From an uncultured Parabacteroides sp. (GTDB lineage Bacteria; Bacteroidota; Bacteroidia; Bacteroidales; Tannerellaceae): DNA of 64,000 nucleotides. This document shows, one piece after another, positions 1 through 7,785 of this stretch. The stretch lies in NCBI GenBank assembly GCA_910577325.1, contig CAJTMR010000001.1, positions 114,384-178,383 of the forward strand, in the 5' to 3' direction. A program made the translations under genes and the position numbers. The stretch's first letter is position 1; the number at the start of each line of letters is the position of its first letter. The notes under the pieces were generated by a model. It saw only the letters and a program-made list of their open reading frames with translations. It had not been told where the DNA came from and searched no databases.

Positions 1-72
1 CTTCACGGCCCTCTTCACGGCCCTCTTCACGGCCCTCTTCACGGCCCTCTTCACGGCCCTCTTCACGACCTT
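1..72. repeat. 12-bp coding tandem repeat (GREE tail)
   Basis: Five perfect copies of CTTCACGGCCCT cover 1-60 and a diverged copy covers 61-72. On the minus strand they encode repeated Glu-Gly-Arg-Glu in the tail of the Rpn-like protein. The array probably continues beyond the left edge. Because the unit is 12 bp, copy-number change alters tail length but not the reading frame. Confidence 0.95.
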
Positions 73-838
73 CCAACTTTGCAGAATCCAACACATCGTT
101 TTGGATCATGACTGCATTCAAATGCTCATCGTAAGCATGACGTTCTGCGGAAGTCATGGAATAGTATTTCAACTTTTCACGAGCTTCGCTCAACCCAGGA
201 GCCGTCGTTCCCGGACTGATTTTGCCATCCTTTAAATAGCTCATCCATTCTTCGAGAGGCGTGACAGCGACCTGATTAAACTCGTTGACGCGTATCAAGA
301 TGTACTCCGGAAATATTTCAGCTGGAAGACGGGGAACAATAGCACCACGTTCTTTGGAGTTGATTATCAGCCTGTCCTTCGTGTGTACGCCGATGAACAG
401 GTTCTGTCCATGATAAAGATAATCCGTTCCCTTGCCTATGTCGAAATACAAAATGCTGATGGAATAGATTTTTTTCACCTTATAATAAGTATCACCCAAA
501 GATATATGCTCGGTGATGGCTTTCGCAACGCCATAGAGGATGCGTTCCAAATAATAAAGTTCGCGCGTGTTCTGGATTTCAATGATAATGATTTCCCCTT
601 TACTGTTAAGAGCCTTGATATCCACACGATTGAACTTGTCATCCACCGCTTGCTGGTTGCTTTCACTTTCCAGTATCTCACATATCGTCACCTTTTCACC
701 TAAAAAGACCGTAAGGAAACCTTCCAACACAACAAAATTGGCTTTTTGACGCAGCAACCGCTTGATTGCCCAATCGAAACGAACGTATCTGTCCTGCAAC
801 TCTTCCATATAACATTTTCCTGTTTTTTCTTTCTCCAT
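1..838 (-). CDS. Rpn-family PD-(D/E)XK nuclease/transposase-like protein, C-terminus off the window
   Basis: Reading the minus strand from the ATG at 838 gives an open frame to the window edge, so the 3' end is missing. The N-terminal part has the layout of the Rpn (recombination-promoting nuclease, PDDEXK transposase-like) family: an early FDWAIKRLL segment, then a VDIKAL...EIIIIEIQNT block that fits the D...ExQ catalytic core of PD-(D/E)XK nucleases. The protein then runs into a tail of repeated Gly-Arg-Glu-Glu units, typical of this family and encoded by a 12-bp tandem repeat. A second in-frame Met lies 10 codons downstream at 808. These proteins are usually single genes scattered through Bacteroidetes genomes; their role in DNA breakage or recombination is family knowledge, and whether this copy is active cannot be told. 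Confidence 0.85.
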   Translation of the reverse strand, partial: MEKEKTGKCYMEELQDRYVRFDWAIKRLLRQKANFVVLEGFLTVFLGEKVTICEILESESNQQAVDDKFNRVDIKALNSKGEIIIIEIQNTRELYYLERILYGVAKAITEHISLGDTYYKVKKIYSISILYFDIGKGTDYLYHGQNLFIGVHTKDRLIINSKERGAIVPRLPAEIFPEYILIRVNEFNQVAVTPLEEWMSYLKDGKISPGTTAPGLSEAREKLKYYSMTSAERHAYDEHLNAVMIQNDVLDSAKLEGREEGREEGREEGREEGREEGRE

Positions 839-875
839 AGTCCCGTTGTTTTAGTCATATTAATAACTGTCGAGA

Positions 876-907
876 CAAAGATAATTTTATTATTTAAAAT
901 AAGCAAT
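876..907 (-). promoter_or_regulatory. Bacteroidetes-type promoter for the Rpn-like gene
   Basis: On the minus strand 883-876 reads TATCTTTG, an exact match to the TAnnTTTG -7 consensus. An ATTG at 907-904, 20 nt upstream, is a one-mismatch form of the TTTG -33 element. Transcription would start near 869, giving a leader of about 30 nt to the ATG at 838. Confidence 0.55.
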
Positions 908-935
908 ACACTCAATGTAAACTTTTGGTGCATTG

Positions 936-953
936 CCGGAATCATGATTCCGG
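936..953. repeat. 18-bp perfect palindrome
   Basis: CCGGAATCATGATTCCGG is its own reverse complement. It lies about 50 bp upstream of the -7 box of the leftward Rpn-like gene, so it may be a protein-binding site. No partner protein can be named. Confidence 0.5.
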
Positions 954-1317
954 TATTTCCCTCCACAAAGGACATCACAAAGCCGAGACGGAAATCCCGG
1001 CTATGCAAAGTAATAGATAAAAGAAAATACAATAACCCTCTTTTTATCGTTTTTCTATTTCACCTGAAATATAGCTTCATTTTAATCTGACACTTTGTGC
1101 GATTAAAATGTTTCACGGTAACGGCAAGCGCCAGGTGGCCGGCAGCCCGTACACATTCAGGTTCTGTTTTGCTACCTTAAACAGTAAAACAGTTACAATG
1201 TGGAAAACCTCAACTCCCGGAGGATCGAATATTTCCAAAGAAAGTCCATGCCGTCCCCATTACGCCAAAAGCATTTTTTCCGCTTTTCTCCCATGAGGTG
1301 CGCAGAACTTTTCCACA

Positions 1318-1427
1318 ACGACCGTCTTCGCTGCCGTGAGTTGCCGAGTTCATGGATAGCGACGACCGTCTTCATGACGATGAAGTCCCTTCTCGTGGCG
1401 ATAAAGACGGTCGTTATGGAGAAAAAG
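1318..1427. repeat. Degenerate ~22-bp-spaced repeat cluster A
   Basis: The 12-mer ACGACCGTCTTC occurs at 1318-1329 and again at 1362-1373, exactly 44 bp (2 x 22) apart, and its inverted core AGACGGTCGT is at 1405-1414. The intervening block at 1340-1361 shares several columns with the flanking blocks. This is the weakest of the arrays in the window, but its spacing matches the clearer ones at 32243, 44781 and 63452. Confidence 0.5.
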
Positions 1428-1860
1428 AACGGTAATTGGAAAAAAGTTCCGCTTTTCCATCGGGAGACAAAGAAGGTGTAACACAAACGCGCAAATGTGA
1501 AACAATCTGTTTTTTTACAATAAGGGACACTCTCTTAAAAAAAGAAGCGCGGTAAGATGAATAGGATACGAATATGAAAAGGAAGACAAGGAAGCATACG
1601 CCACTGGCTCCCTGTTCTCACCAGGTAGAAGGTGGCATTCCATATTTCATGCAAAATATTTTCGTTCCCTTTTTTGCAGGTTCAAGATTTTCTTGATAAC
1701 TTGCCATTGTGTTTTTTCTAAATCCGTACAATACATATATTATTTGAAACTTGGTAACTGAAAATAATCATTTTGACAGAAAGAAGAAACATTCTTTTTA
1801 TTTCAAACTACAAAATTCAAACAGGCTCTGAATCAAAAAAATTAAATATAATCCAACATC

Positions 1861-2862
1861 ATGAAAAAAGTTATTTTATTGTTACAATTCTGTCTTTTAT
1901 TATCTGCTTGTTCATATAATGAAAACATGGAAACAGAACGTATCACAATGGAACCGACTATAGTCTATGATAACATAGAAAGCCGGATGCCGGGGATGTT
2001 AATGGTCTGTGGCGAATTTGCGGTATGGACGGACCCGTTTGTGACGGAAGGCCAATCACACATCCTTGATCTGAAGGAGAAAAAAGAGATCGGAAAGTTT
2101 GTTAATGTCGGGAATGGGCCAAAAGAATTTATAACTCCGGCTTTTAGCCTTTCCGATGACAAGGAATTGATTGTCCATGATATGAACGGCGATAAAATGG
2201 CTATCTATGCTATTGGCAATGCGCAAGAGGGACAAGAACCGGCAGGCTCTTTCTTTGACAAAAAGACACAAGGGCTGACAAGATTGATAAAAATCGGCAA
2301 TAATGATTTCATTTCATTCGATCCCAATTCGACCTTTCCTTTTCAAACGGCGAATGGGCATAATTTCGGAAAATACCCTTTCGGAAACGAAATAGACAAT
2401 AACTATAATGTCTCACAAGGAAATATCGCATATAACCCGGATAAAAAAATCTTTGTCTACTCAACGATCTCATTCCCTTATATGGCCGCTTACAAAAAAG
2501 AAAAGGATAAATTTGAATTGCTTTGGGAACAAAAAGGAGATTTGGACTATTCCATTTCAGAGAATAAAATTGTTCTTGACAAAAAAAAGAAAGGGAGCAT
2601 GGAACTGGCACTTACAAAAGATTACATCGTCACTTTACAACGTGACTACCAGTCAGATCCGACCAATGAAGCAAAAGTCGGACGTGACTTTACCAAACTT
2701 CCTCAAACCCTTTTTCTTTATGACTACAAATCTAATTTAAGAAAAATAGTCGATCTGGGTATGCCGGTTTTACGTATCGCCGCAGACATCAAAAACAATG
2801 TAGTTTATGCTATCGTTGTAAACCCCGATTTTATGATCGCCAAATGCGAACTTCCTGATTAG
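1861..2862 (+). CDS. 6-bladed beta-propeller lipoprotein (BF3164-like)
   Basis: A 333-residue protein with a lipoprotein signal: the hydrophobic stretch ends in LLSAC, with the lipidated Cys at residue 17. The rest matches the look of BF3164-like, TolB-type propeller lipoproteins of Bacteroidetes, with repeated beta-rich segments and a VGNGPKEF motif of the kind seen at the first blade (compare RKGQGGEEY in the lipoprotein at 20533). These proteins are predicted to be membrane-anchored in the envelope; their ligands are not known. It stands alone, about 180 bp upstream of the ROK regulator gene and on the same strand. No operon partner or terminator was recognised, so its link to sialic acid use is not supported. 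Confidence 0.75.
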   Translation: MKKVILLLQFCLLLSACSYNENMETERITMEPTIVYDNIESRMPGMLMVCGEFAVWTDPFVTEGQSHILDLKEKKEIGKFVNVGNGPKEFITPAFSLSDDKELIVHDMNGDKMAIYAIGNAQEGQEPAGSFFDKKTQGLTRLIKIGNNDFISFDPNSTFPFQTANGHNFGKYPFGNEIDNNYNVSQGNIAYNPDKKIFVYSTISFPYMAAYKKEKDKFELLWEQKGDLDYSISENKIVLDKKKKGSMELALTKDYIVTLQRDYQSDPTNEAKVGRDFTKLPQTLFLYDYKSNLRKIVDLGMPVLRIAADIKNNVVYAIVVNPDFMIAKCELPD

Positions 2863-3002
2863 GTTCACAAAAAATACCAGCAGAGCAAACAAGATGCAAA
2901 AACTCAAGGCAGCATAACAGAGAAACAAGACATCACCCGCCATAATTTTATATTCATATGTATTTTTTATTTTCACAACCCTATATTTGAAAAAGTTTTA
3001 TA

Positions 3003-3010
3003 TACTTTTG
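3003..3010 (+). promoter_or_regulatory. -7 box upstream of the ROK regulator gene
   Basis: TACTTTTG matches TAnnTTTG exactly and lies 29 bp before the ATG at 3040. No TTTG stands 19-21 bp upstream, so this is a partial promoter call. Confidence 0.4.
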
Positions 3011-3039
3011 TAGAGCTATATCATTATCATAACATTTCA

Positions 3040-4260
3040 ATGGCCATGAACACAAAATTTTTACTGTCTTCCGATAACAACAATCGCAGTGAACTTCTGA
3101 AAAAGAAGATCATCCACTACTATATTGCCAATGGCGATGCGACCATTGCCGATCTGGGCCGTGAAATGGACTTGAGCATTCCAACCGTCACCAAACTGAT
3201 AGCCGAACTTCAAGACGACAGTTATATTCTGGACTTCGGAAAACAGGAAACCAGCGGAGGACGCAAACCGAACATTTATGGTCTCAATCCTGCATCCGGC
3301 TACTTTGTGGGAGTCGATATGCTTAAAGATAAATTGAATATCGCAGCTATCGATTTCAAGGGAGACAAGGTACAACTCGAAGAAAACATCCCGTACCAAC
3401 TTGAAAATACGCCTGCCTCGCTGGAGCGGTTCTGCAAAATCATTGACGACTTCATCGTTTCATTGCCTGTCGAAAGGAATAATATATTGGCAATCGGTGT
3501 CAATATCACCGGCCGCGTGAATCCGGCATCAGGCTATAGTTACAGCATTTTCTATTTCGAAGAAAAACCCCTCGCACAGATTCTCGAAGAACGATTGCAG
3601 GCAAAGGTCTTTATCGAAAACGACAGCCGGGCCATGACCTATGGCGAATATATGAAAGGAGTCGTACAGGGAGAGAAGAACATCCTCTTCGTCAACATGG
3701 CGTGGGGATTAGGAGTGGGGATCATCATCGATGGTAATTTATACTATGGAAAATCAGGATTTTCCGGGGAATTCGGACATTTCTGCATGTTCGAAAACGA
3801 AGTACTGTGCCATTGCGGCAAAAAAGGCTGTCTCGAGACAGAGGCTTCCGGATCGGCTTTTCACCGCATCCTGATGGAGCGTCACCGGGAAGGCAGCAAC
3901 ACCATACTTGCCCAGAAACTGGACAGTGGAGAAGATATTTCGCTCGGCGACCTGCTCGAAGCGATACGGAAAGAAGATGTGCTTTGTATCGACATCCTCG
4001 AAAAAATGGGCGTGAACCTGGGAAAAGGCATTGCCGGGCTGATGAACATCTTCAATCCGGAACTGGTCATACTCGGAGGAACGCTTTCATTGGCAGGCGA
4101 GTACATAAGCCTGCCGATCAAGAGCGCCATCCGCAAATATTCACTCAATTTAGTCAATCAGGACACGGAAATCAAAATATCCAAATTAGGAGAAAGGGCT
4201 GGCGCATTCGGGGCTTGCCTCTTATCAAGAAGCAAGCTGCTTGGTATGATACATTATTAA
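3040..4260 (+). CDS. ROK-family transcriptional regulator of the sialic acid cluster
   Basis: 406 residues with an N-terminal winged-helix DNA-binding region (about 15-75) followed by an ROK sugar-kinase-like domain. The ROK zinc motif is intact: Cys257-His-Cys259-Gly-Lys-Lys-Gly-Cys264, with Glu266 after it, preceded by the GEFGH segment that carries the zinc-binding His. Repressors of this type (NagC, Mlc, XylR) have both parts; plain ROK kinases such as RokA lack the HTH. The gene sits about 130 bp upstream of nanL on the same strand, so it probably senses a sialic-acid-derived amino sugar and controls the cluster. A perfect inverted repeat just upstream of the nanL promoter is the obvious operator candidate. 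The start could be the first ATG or the third codon (ATG GCC ATG). Confidence 0.85.
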   Translation: MAMNTKFLLSSDNNNRSELLKKKIIHYYIANGDATIADLGREMDLSIPTVTKLIAELQDDSYILDFGKQETSGGRKPNIYGLNPASGYFVGVDMLKDKLNIAAIDFKGDKVQLEENIPYQLENTPASLERFCKIIDDFIVSLPVERNNILAIGVNITGRVNPASGYSYSIFYFEEKPLAQILEERLQAKVFIENDSRAMTYGEYMKGVVQGEKNILFVNMAWGLGVGIIIDGNLYYGKSGFSGEFGHFCMFENEVLCHCGKKGCLETEASGSAFHRILMERHREGSNTILAQKLDSGEDISLGDLLEAIRKEDVLCIDILEKMGVNLGKGIAGLMNIFNPELVILGGTLSLAGEYISLPIKSAIRKYSLNLVNQDTEIKISKLGERAGAFGACLLSRSKLLGMIHY

Positions 4261-4296
4261 TAGAACCTTCTTTTTCGTTAGAACATTATTTGTAAC

Positions 4297-4330
4297 AATA
4301 TTTTAAACAAGGCGATATTATTAAAATATT
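4297..4330. promoter_or_regulatory. 10-bp inverted repeat, candidate operator of the nan cluster
   Basis: AATATTTTAA at 4297-4306 and its exact reverse complement TTAAAATATT at 4321-4330 are separated by 14 bp. The right arm ends 5 bp before the -7 box at 4336. The arms have no G or C, so this is not an intrinsic terminator. Its position suits a repressor such as the adjacent ROK protein, which is inference. Confidence 0.5.
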
Positions 4331-4335
4331 TTATT

Positions 4336-4343
4336 TATATTTG
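4336..4343 (+). promoter_or_regulatory. -7 box of the nan operon
   Basis: TATATTTG is an exact TAnnTTTG match 50 bp before the nanL ATG. No clear -33 TTTG is present at the expected distance, as expected of a promoter that needs help or is under control. Confidence 0.55.
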
Positions 4344-4393
4344 CCGAGTAATTAAAAATACCAGATGGTAAAACACATTAAATCTCTCAAATA

Positions 4394-5311
4394 ATGGAAA
4401 AGATTAAAGGCTTAATTGATGCACCTTTCACACCGTTCTACGAAAACGGGGAGGTTAATTACGAACCGATAGAAGCATATGCCGAGCTTCTGGTAAAAAA
4501 CGGTCTAAAGGGAGTGTTTATCAACGGGTCTTCCGGTGAAGGATATATGTTGACCGATGAAGAACGCATGAAGTTGGCCAAAAAATGGGTAGAAGCGGCG
4601 CCTGACGGATTCAAGGTCATCGTACACGTAGGCAGCACTTGCGTAAAATCGAGCCGCAAACTGGCTGCGCATGCCCAAAAGATCGGAGCCTGGGGAATCG
4701 GAGCCATGGCCTCTCCTTTTCCGAAAGTGAACCGGATAGAAGAACTGGTGAAATACTGCGAAGAAATCGCTTCCGGCGCACCCGGACTTCCTTTCTACTA
4801 CTATCATATCCCGGCTTTCAACGGCGCTTTCCTGCCGATGGTCGAACTGCTGAAAGCGGTGGACGGGCGTATCCCGAACTTCGCCGGCATCAAATATACA
4901 TACGAAAGCCTTTACGAATACAACCAGTGCCGCTTGTATAAAGACGGCAAATTCGATATGCTCCACGGACAGGATGAAACGATCCTTCCCTGCCTGGCGA
5001 TGGGCGGCGCACAGGGTGGCATCGGCGGGACAACCAACTACAATGGCAAAGAGCTGACCGGAATACTCGAAGCCTGGGCCGCCGGAGACCTCGAAACAGC
5101 ACGCGAACGCCAAAACTTCTCGCAGGAAGTGATCAACGTAATCTGTCGTTATCGCGGCAATATCGTAGGCGGCAAGCGGATCATGAAGCTGATCGGGCTT
5201 GACCTGGGCAAGAACCGGACACCCTTCCAGAATATGACGGATGCGGAAGAAGCCGCCATGAAAGCGGAACTTGAAGCCATTCATTTCTTCGACAGATGTA
5301 ATAAATTCTAA
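4394..5311 (+). CDS. nanL: N-acetylneuraminate lyase
   Basis: 305 residues, the normal length for this DapA-superfamily aldolase, which splits N-acetylneuraminate into N-acetylmannosamine and pyruvate in the cytoplasm. The pyruvate-binding GSSGE motif is at 45-49, the catalytic Tyr lies in the Tyr135-137 run, and the Schiff-base Lys is Lys167 in GIKYTYES. It is the first gene after the operator-like repeat and -7 box, and is followed 14 bp later by the epimerase gene. DapA-like paralogues are possible in general, but the neighbouring sialidase, epimerase and esterase genes settle the role. Confidence 0.95.
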   Translation: MEKIKGLIDAPFTPFYENGEVNYEPIEAYAELLVKNGLKGVFINGSSGEGYMLTDEERMKLAKKWVEAAPDGFKVIVHVGSTCVKSSRKLAAHAQKIGAWGIGAMASPFPKVNRIEELVKYCEEIASGAPGLPFYYYHIPAFNGAFLPMVELLKAVDGRIPNFAGIKYTYESLYEYNQCRLYKDGKFDMLHGQDETILPCLAMGGAQGGIGGTTNYNGKELTGILEAWAAGDLETARERQNFSQEVINVICRYRGNIVGGKRIMKLIGLDLGKNRTPFQNMTDAEEAAMKAELEAIHFFDRCNKF

Positions 5312-5325
5312 AACCAAGAAACGCC

Positions 5326-6522
5326 ATGAACGACATTACAAAACCGTCCGAATACCTCGGATATTGGGGCGAAAAATACAAAAACGATCTGTTGACCGAT
5401 ATTCTGCCTTTCTGGCTGAAATACGGCATCGATAAAGAGAATGGAGGCTATTTCACCTGCCTGGACCGGGACGGCTCACTGCTGGACACAAATAAATCGG
5501 TCTGGTTCCAAGGACGATTCGCCTTTATACTCGCTTATGCTTACAACAACCTCGAAAAACGGGCCGAATGGCTGGAAGCCTGCAAAAACGGGATCGACTT
5601 TATCGAGAAATATTGTTTCGATACCGATGGCCGCATGTTTTACGAAGTGACGAAAACAGGAACTCCCGTACGAAAACGCCGATATGTATTTTCAGAAACG
5701 TTTGCCGCAATAGCCATGGCTCAGTATTCGATCGCTTCGGGCGACAAGAGCTATACTGAAAAGGCGGTCAAACTTTTCAACCAGATTCTCTATTACAAAA
5801 ACACACCGGGCGCATTAGAGCCCAAATTCAGAGAAGGATTCGTTGCAAAAGGGCATTCCTTTTGCATGATCCTGATCGACACCGCCGCCCGTATCCGGGA
5901 GGCAGTAGACGATCCTGCCCTGACACGCCAGATTGACGAATCGATAGCCGAACTACGTCAGGATTTCATGAAGCCGGAGTTTAAGGCTATCCTCGAAACA
6001 GTCGGGCCGAACGGAGAATTTATCGATTCGATTCCCGGCCGGACCATCAATCCGGGCCATTCCATCGAGACGGCATGGTTCATCCTCGAAGAGGCCAAAC
6101 ACCGGAACTGGGACCCGCAACTGAAACAGATGGGGCTCACGATCCTGGACTGGTCTTGGGAATGGGGCTGGGACAAAACACACGGTGGAATCACCTATTT
6201 CAGGGATTGCAAGAACCGCCCGCAGCAGGAATACTGGCATGACATGAAGTTCTGGTGGCCGCAGTGCGAAGCCATCATCGCCACACTATATGCCTATGAA
6301 GCCACAGGCGATCTCAAATACCTCGAAATGCACAAACAGATCAACGAATACACCTACGCCCGTTTTCCGGACAAGGAATACGGCGAATGGTTCGGCTATT
6401 TCCATTACGACGGGACGCTCTCGCAGCCGGCAAAAGGGAACATGTACAAAGGTCCGTTCCACATTCCCCGGATGCTTTTGAAATGTAATCTTTTATGTAA
6501 AGAAATTCTTTCGGGGCTATGA
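5326..6522 (+). CDS. nanE: N-acylglucosamine 2-epimerase (ManNAc to GlcNAc)
   Basis: 398 residues of the AGE (renin-binding-protein-like) family, an alpha/alpha barrel. Characteristic segments are GHSIETAW (about residue 245) and WWPQCEAI (about 308). In Bacteroides fragilis this type of epimerase, not the NanE of enteric bacteria, converts ManNAc directly to GlcNAc, which a ROK kinase then phosphorylates. The gene lies between nanL and the transporter and overlaps the latter by 4 bp (ATGA), which points to coupled translation. Confidence 0.92.
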   Translation: MNDITKPSEYLGYWGEKYKNDLLTDILPFWLKYGIDKENGGYFTCLDRDGSLLDTNKSVWFQGRFAFILAYAYNNLEKRAEWLEACKNGIDFIEKYCFDTDGRMFYEVTKTGTPVRKRRYVFSETFAAIAMAQYSIASGDKSYTEKAVKLFNQILYYKNTPGALEPKFREGFVAKGHSFCMILIDTAARIREAVDDPALTRQIDESIAELRQDFMKPEFKAILETVGPNGEFIDSIPGRTINPGHSIETAWFILEEAKHRNWDPQLKQMGLTILDWSWEWGWDKTHGGITYFRDCKNRPQQEYWHDMKFWWPQCEAIIATLYAYEATGDLKYLEMHKQINEYTYARFPDKEYGEWFGYFHYDGTLSQPAKGNMYKGPFHIPRMLLKCNLLCKEILSGL

Positions 6523-7769
6523 CAAACAATAAGAAATACTACCCTTGGATCGTTGTCGCCCTGCTTTGGGGCGTAGCTTTGTTAAACTACATGGACAGAC
6601 AAATGCTTTCGACCATGAAGTCTGCCATGATGATCGATATTACCGAACTGGAATCTGCCACGAACTTCGGACGCCTGATGGCGGTATTCTTATGGATATA
6701 CGGCCTGATGAGCCCGATCGCCGGCATGATCGCCGACCGGATTAACCGGAAATGGCTGATCGTGGGCAGTCTCTTCGTCTGGTCGTTCGTCACGTTGATG
6801 ATGGGATATTCGACCGATTTCAACCAGATTTACATTCTCCGCGCCATCATGGGAGTCAGCGAAGCCTTGTATATCCCTGCCGGACTTTCGCTGATCACGG
6901 ACTACCACCAGGAAAAAACGCGGTCATTAGCTGTCGGAATCCACATGACCGGGCTTTACACCGGACAGGCATTGGGCGGTTTCGGAGCCACTATCGCGGG
7001 AGCCTACAGTTGGGAAGCGACTTTCCACTGGTTCGGAATCATCGGGATCGTCTACAGTCTCGTCCTGATTCTTTTCCTGAAAGAGAAAAAAGACCATACG
7101 GTCGCCAAACCGGGTTCGGAACCCGGACCGAAAGAGAGTCCGGTGAAAGCGGCGATAAAAGGAATGGGGATGTTGTTCGTCAACATTTCATTCTGGATCA
7201 TCCTGCTCTACTTCGCCACTTCGAGCTTGCCGGGTTGGGCGACTAAAAACTGGCTGCCGACTTTGTTTTCGGAGAATCTGTCCATCGATATGTCGGAAGC
7301 CGGACCGTTGTCCACCTTCACGATCGCGATCTCTTCCTTCATCGGGGTGATTGCGGGTGGTATCTTATCCGACAAATGGATTCAGCACAATGTACGGGGA
7401 CGCATTTATACCGGTTCCATCGGGCTTGCCCTGACCATCCCGGCACTCCTGTTGTTAGGATTCGGCAACAGTTTCGCCATGATTGTCGGCGGAGGGCTAT
7501 GCTTCGGTATCGGCTTCGGTATTTTCGATGCCAATAACATGCCGATCCTCTGCCAGTTCGTATCGCCGCGCTACCGGGCGACCGCCTACGGCATCATGAA
7601 CATGACCGGGGTATTTGCCGGGGCGATCATCACAAAACTATTGGGCGAATCGACAGACGCCGGCAACTTAGGACATGATTTCGCGATGATGGCCGGATTG
7701 GTATTCATCGCCTTAGTAGTGGAAGTCATCTTCTTGCGCCCGAAAACAGTCAATATGACCGATAAATAA
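6519..7769 (+). CDS. nanT: MFS sialic acid transporter
   Basis: 416 residues with about 12 membrane segments. It opens YYPWIVVALLWGVALLNYMD and carries an MFS-type D-R-(I)-N-R-K loop between helices 2 and 3. The family moves small organic anions and sugars by proton symport; from context the cargo is N-acetylneuraminate crossing the inner membrane. The ATG overlaps the epimerase stop by 4 bp, and the sialidase gene follows after 16 bp. Bacteroides and Tannerella nan loci carry the same type of inner-membrane transporter. No dedicated TonB-dependent outer-membrane sialic acid porin (NanO/NanU) is present here, so outer-membrane uptake must be encoded elsewhere. Confidence 0.9.
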   Translation: MTNNKKYYPWIVVALLWGVALLNYMDRQMLSTMKSAMMIDITELESATNFGRLMAVFLWIYGLMSPIAGMIADRINRKWLIVGSLFVWSFVTLMMGYSTDFNQIYILRAIMGVSEALYIPAGLSLITDYHQEKTRSLAVGIHMTGLYTGQALGGFGATIAGAYSWEATFHWFGIIGIVYSLVLILFLKEKKDHTVAKPGSEPGPKESPVKAAIKGMGMLFVNISFWIILLYFATSSLPGWATKNWLPTLFSENLSIDMSEAGPLSTFTIAISSFIGVIAGGILSDKWIQHNVRGRIYTGSIGLALTIPALLLLGFGNSFAMIVGGGLCFGIGFGIFDANNMPILCQFVSPRYRATAYGIMNMTGVFAGAIITKLLGESTDAGNLGHDFAMMAGLVFIALVVEVIFLRPKTVNMTDK

Positions 7770-7785
7770 TTAAAACAAAAACATC

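Larger units (their letters stand above)
839..1860. other. 1-kb stretch without a credible gene
   Basis: The open frames here are short, overlap one another on both strands and have no recognisable product or ribosome binding site. The stretch holds the promoter of the leftward gene, an 18-bp perfect palindrome at 936-953 and a region of roughly 22-bp-spaced repeats around 1318-1427. The last 150 bases before 1861 are AT-rich and probably contain the promoter of the lipoprotein gene, but no exact -7 box was found. Confidence 0.6.

Noticed and set aside
1193..1486. Overlapping open frames of 90-100 residues on both strands
   Set aside because: They are produced by the repeated ACGACCGTCTTC words and have no ribosome binding site or homology that I recognise.
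2770..2976. 68-residue hydrophobic frame on the minus strand past the first lipoprotein gene
   Set aside because: It contains one plausible membrane helix, but it overlaps the lipoprotein gene by 93 bp and has no promoter box or ribosome binding site; it is not supported strongly enough to list.
4505..5317. 270-residue open frame opposite nanL
   Set aside because: It is antisense to a complete lyase gene.
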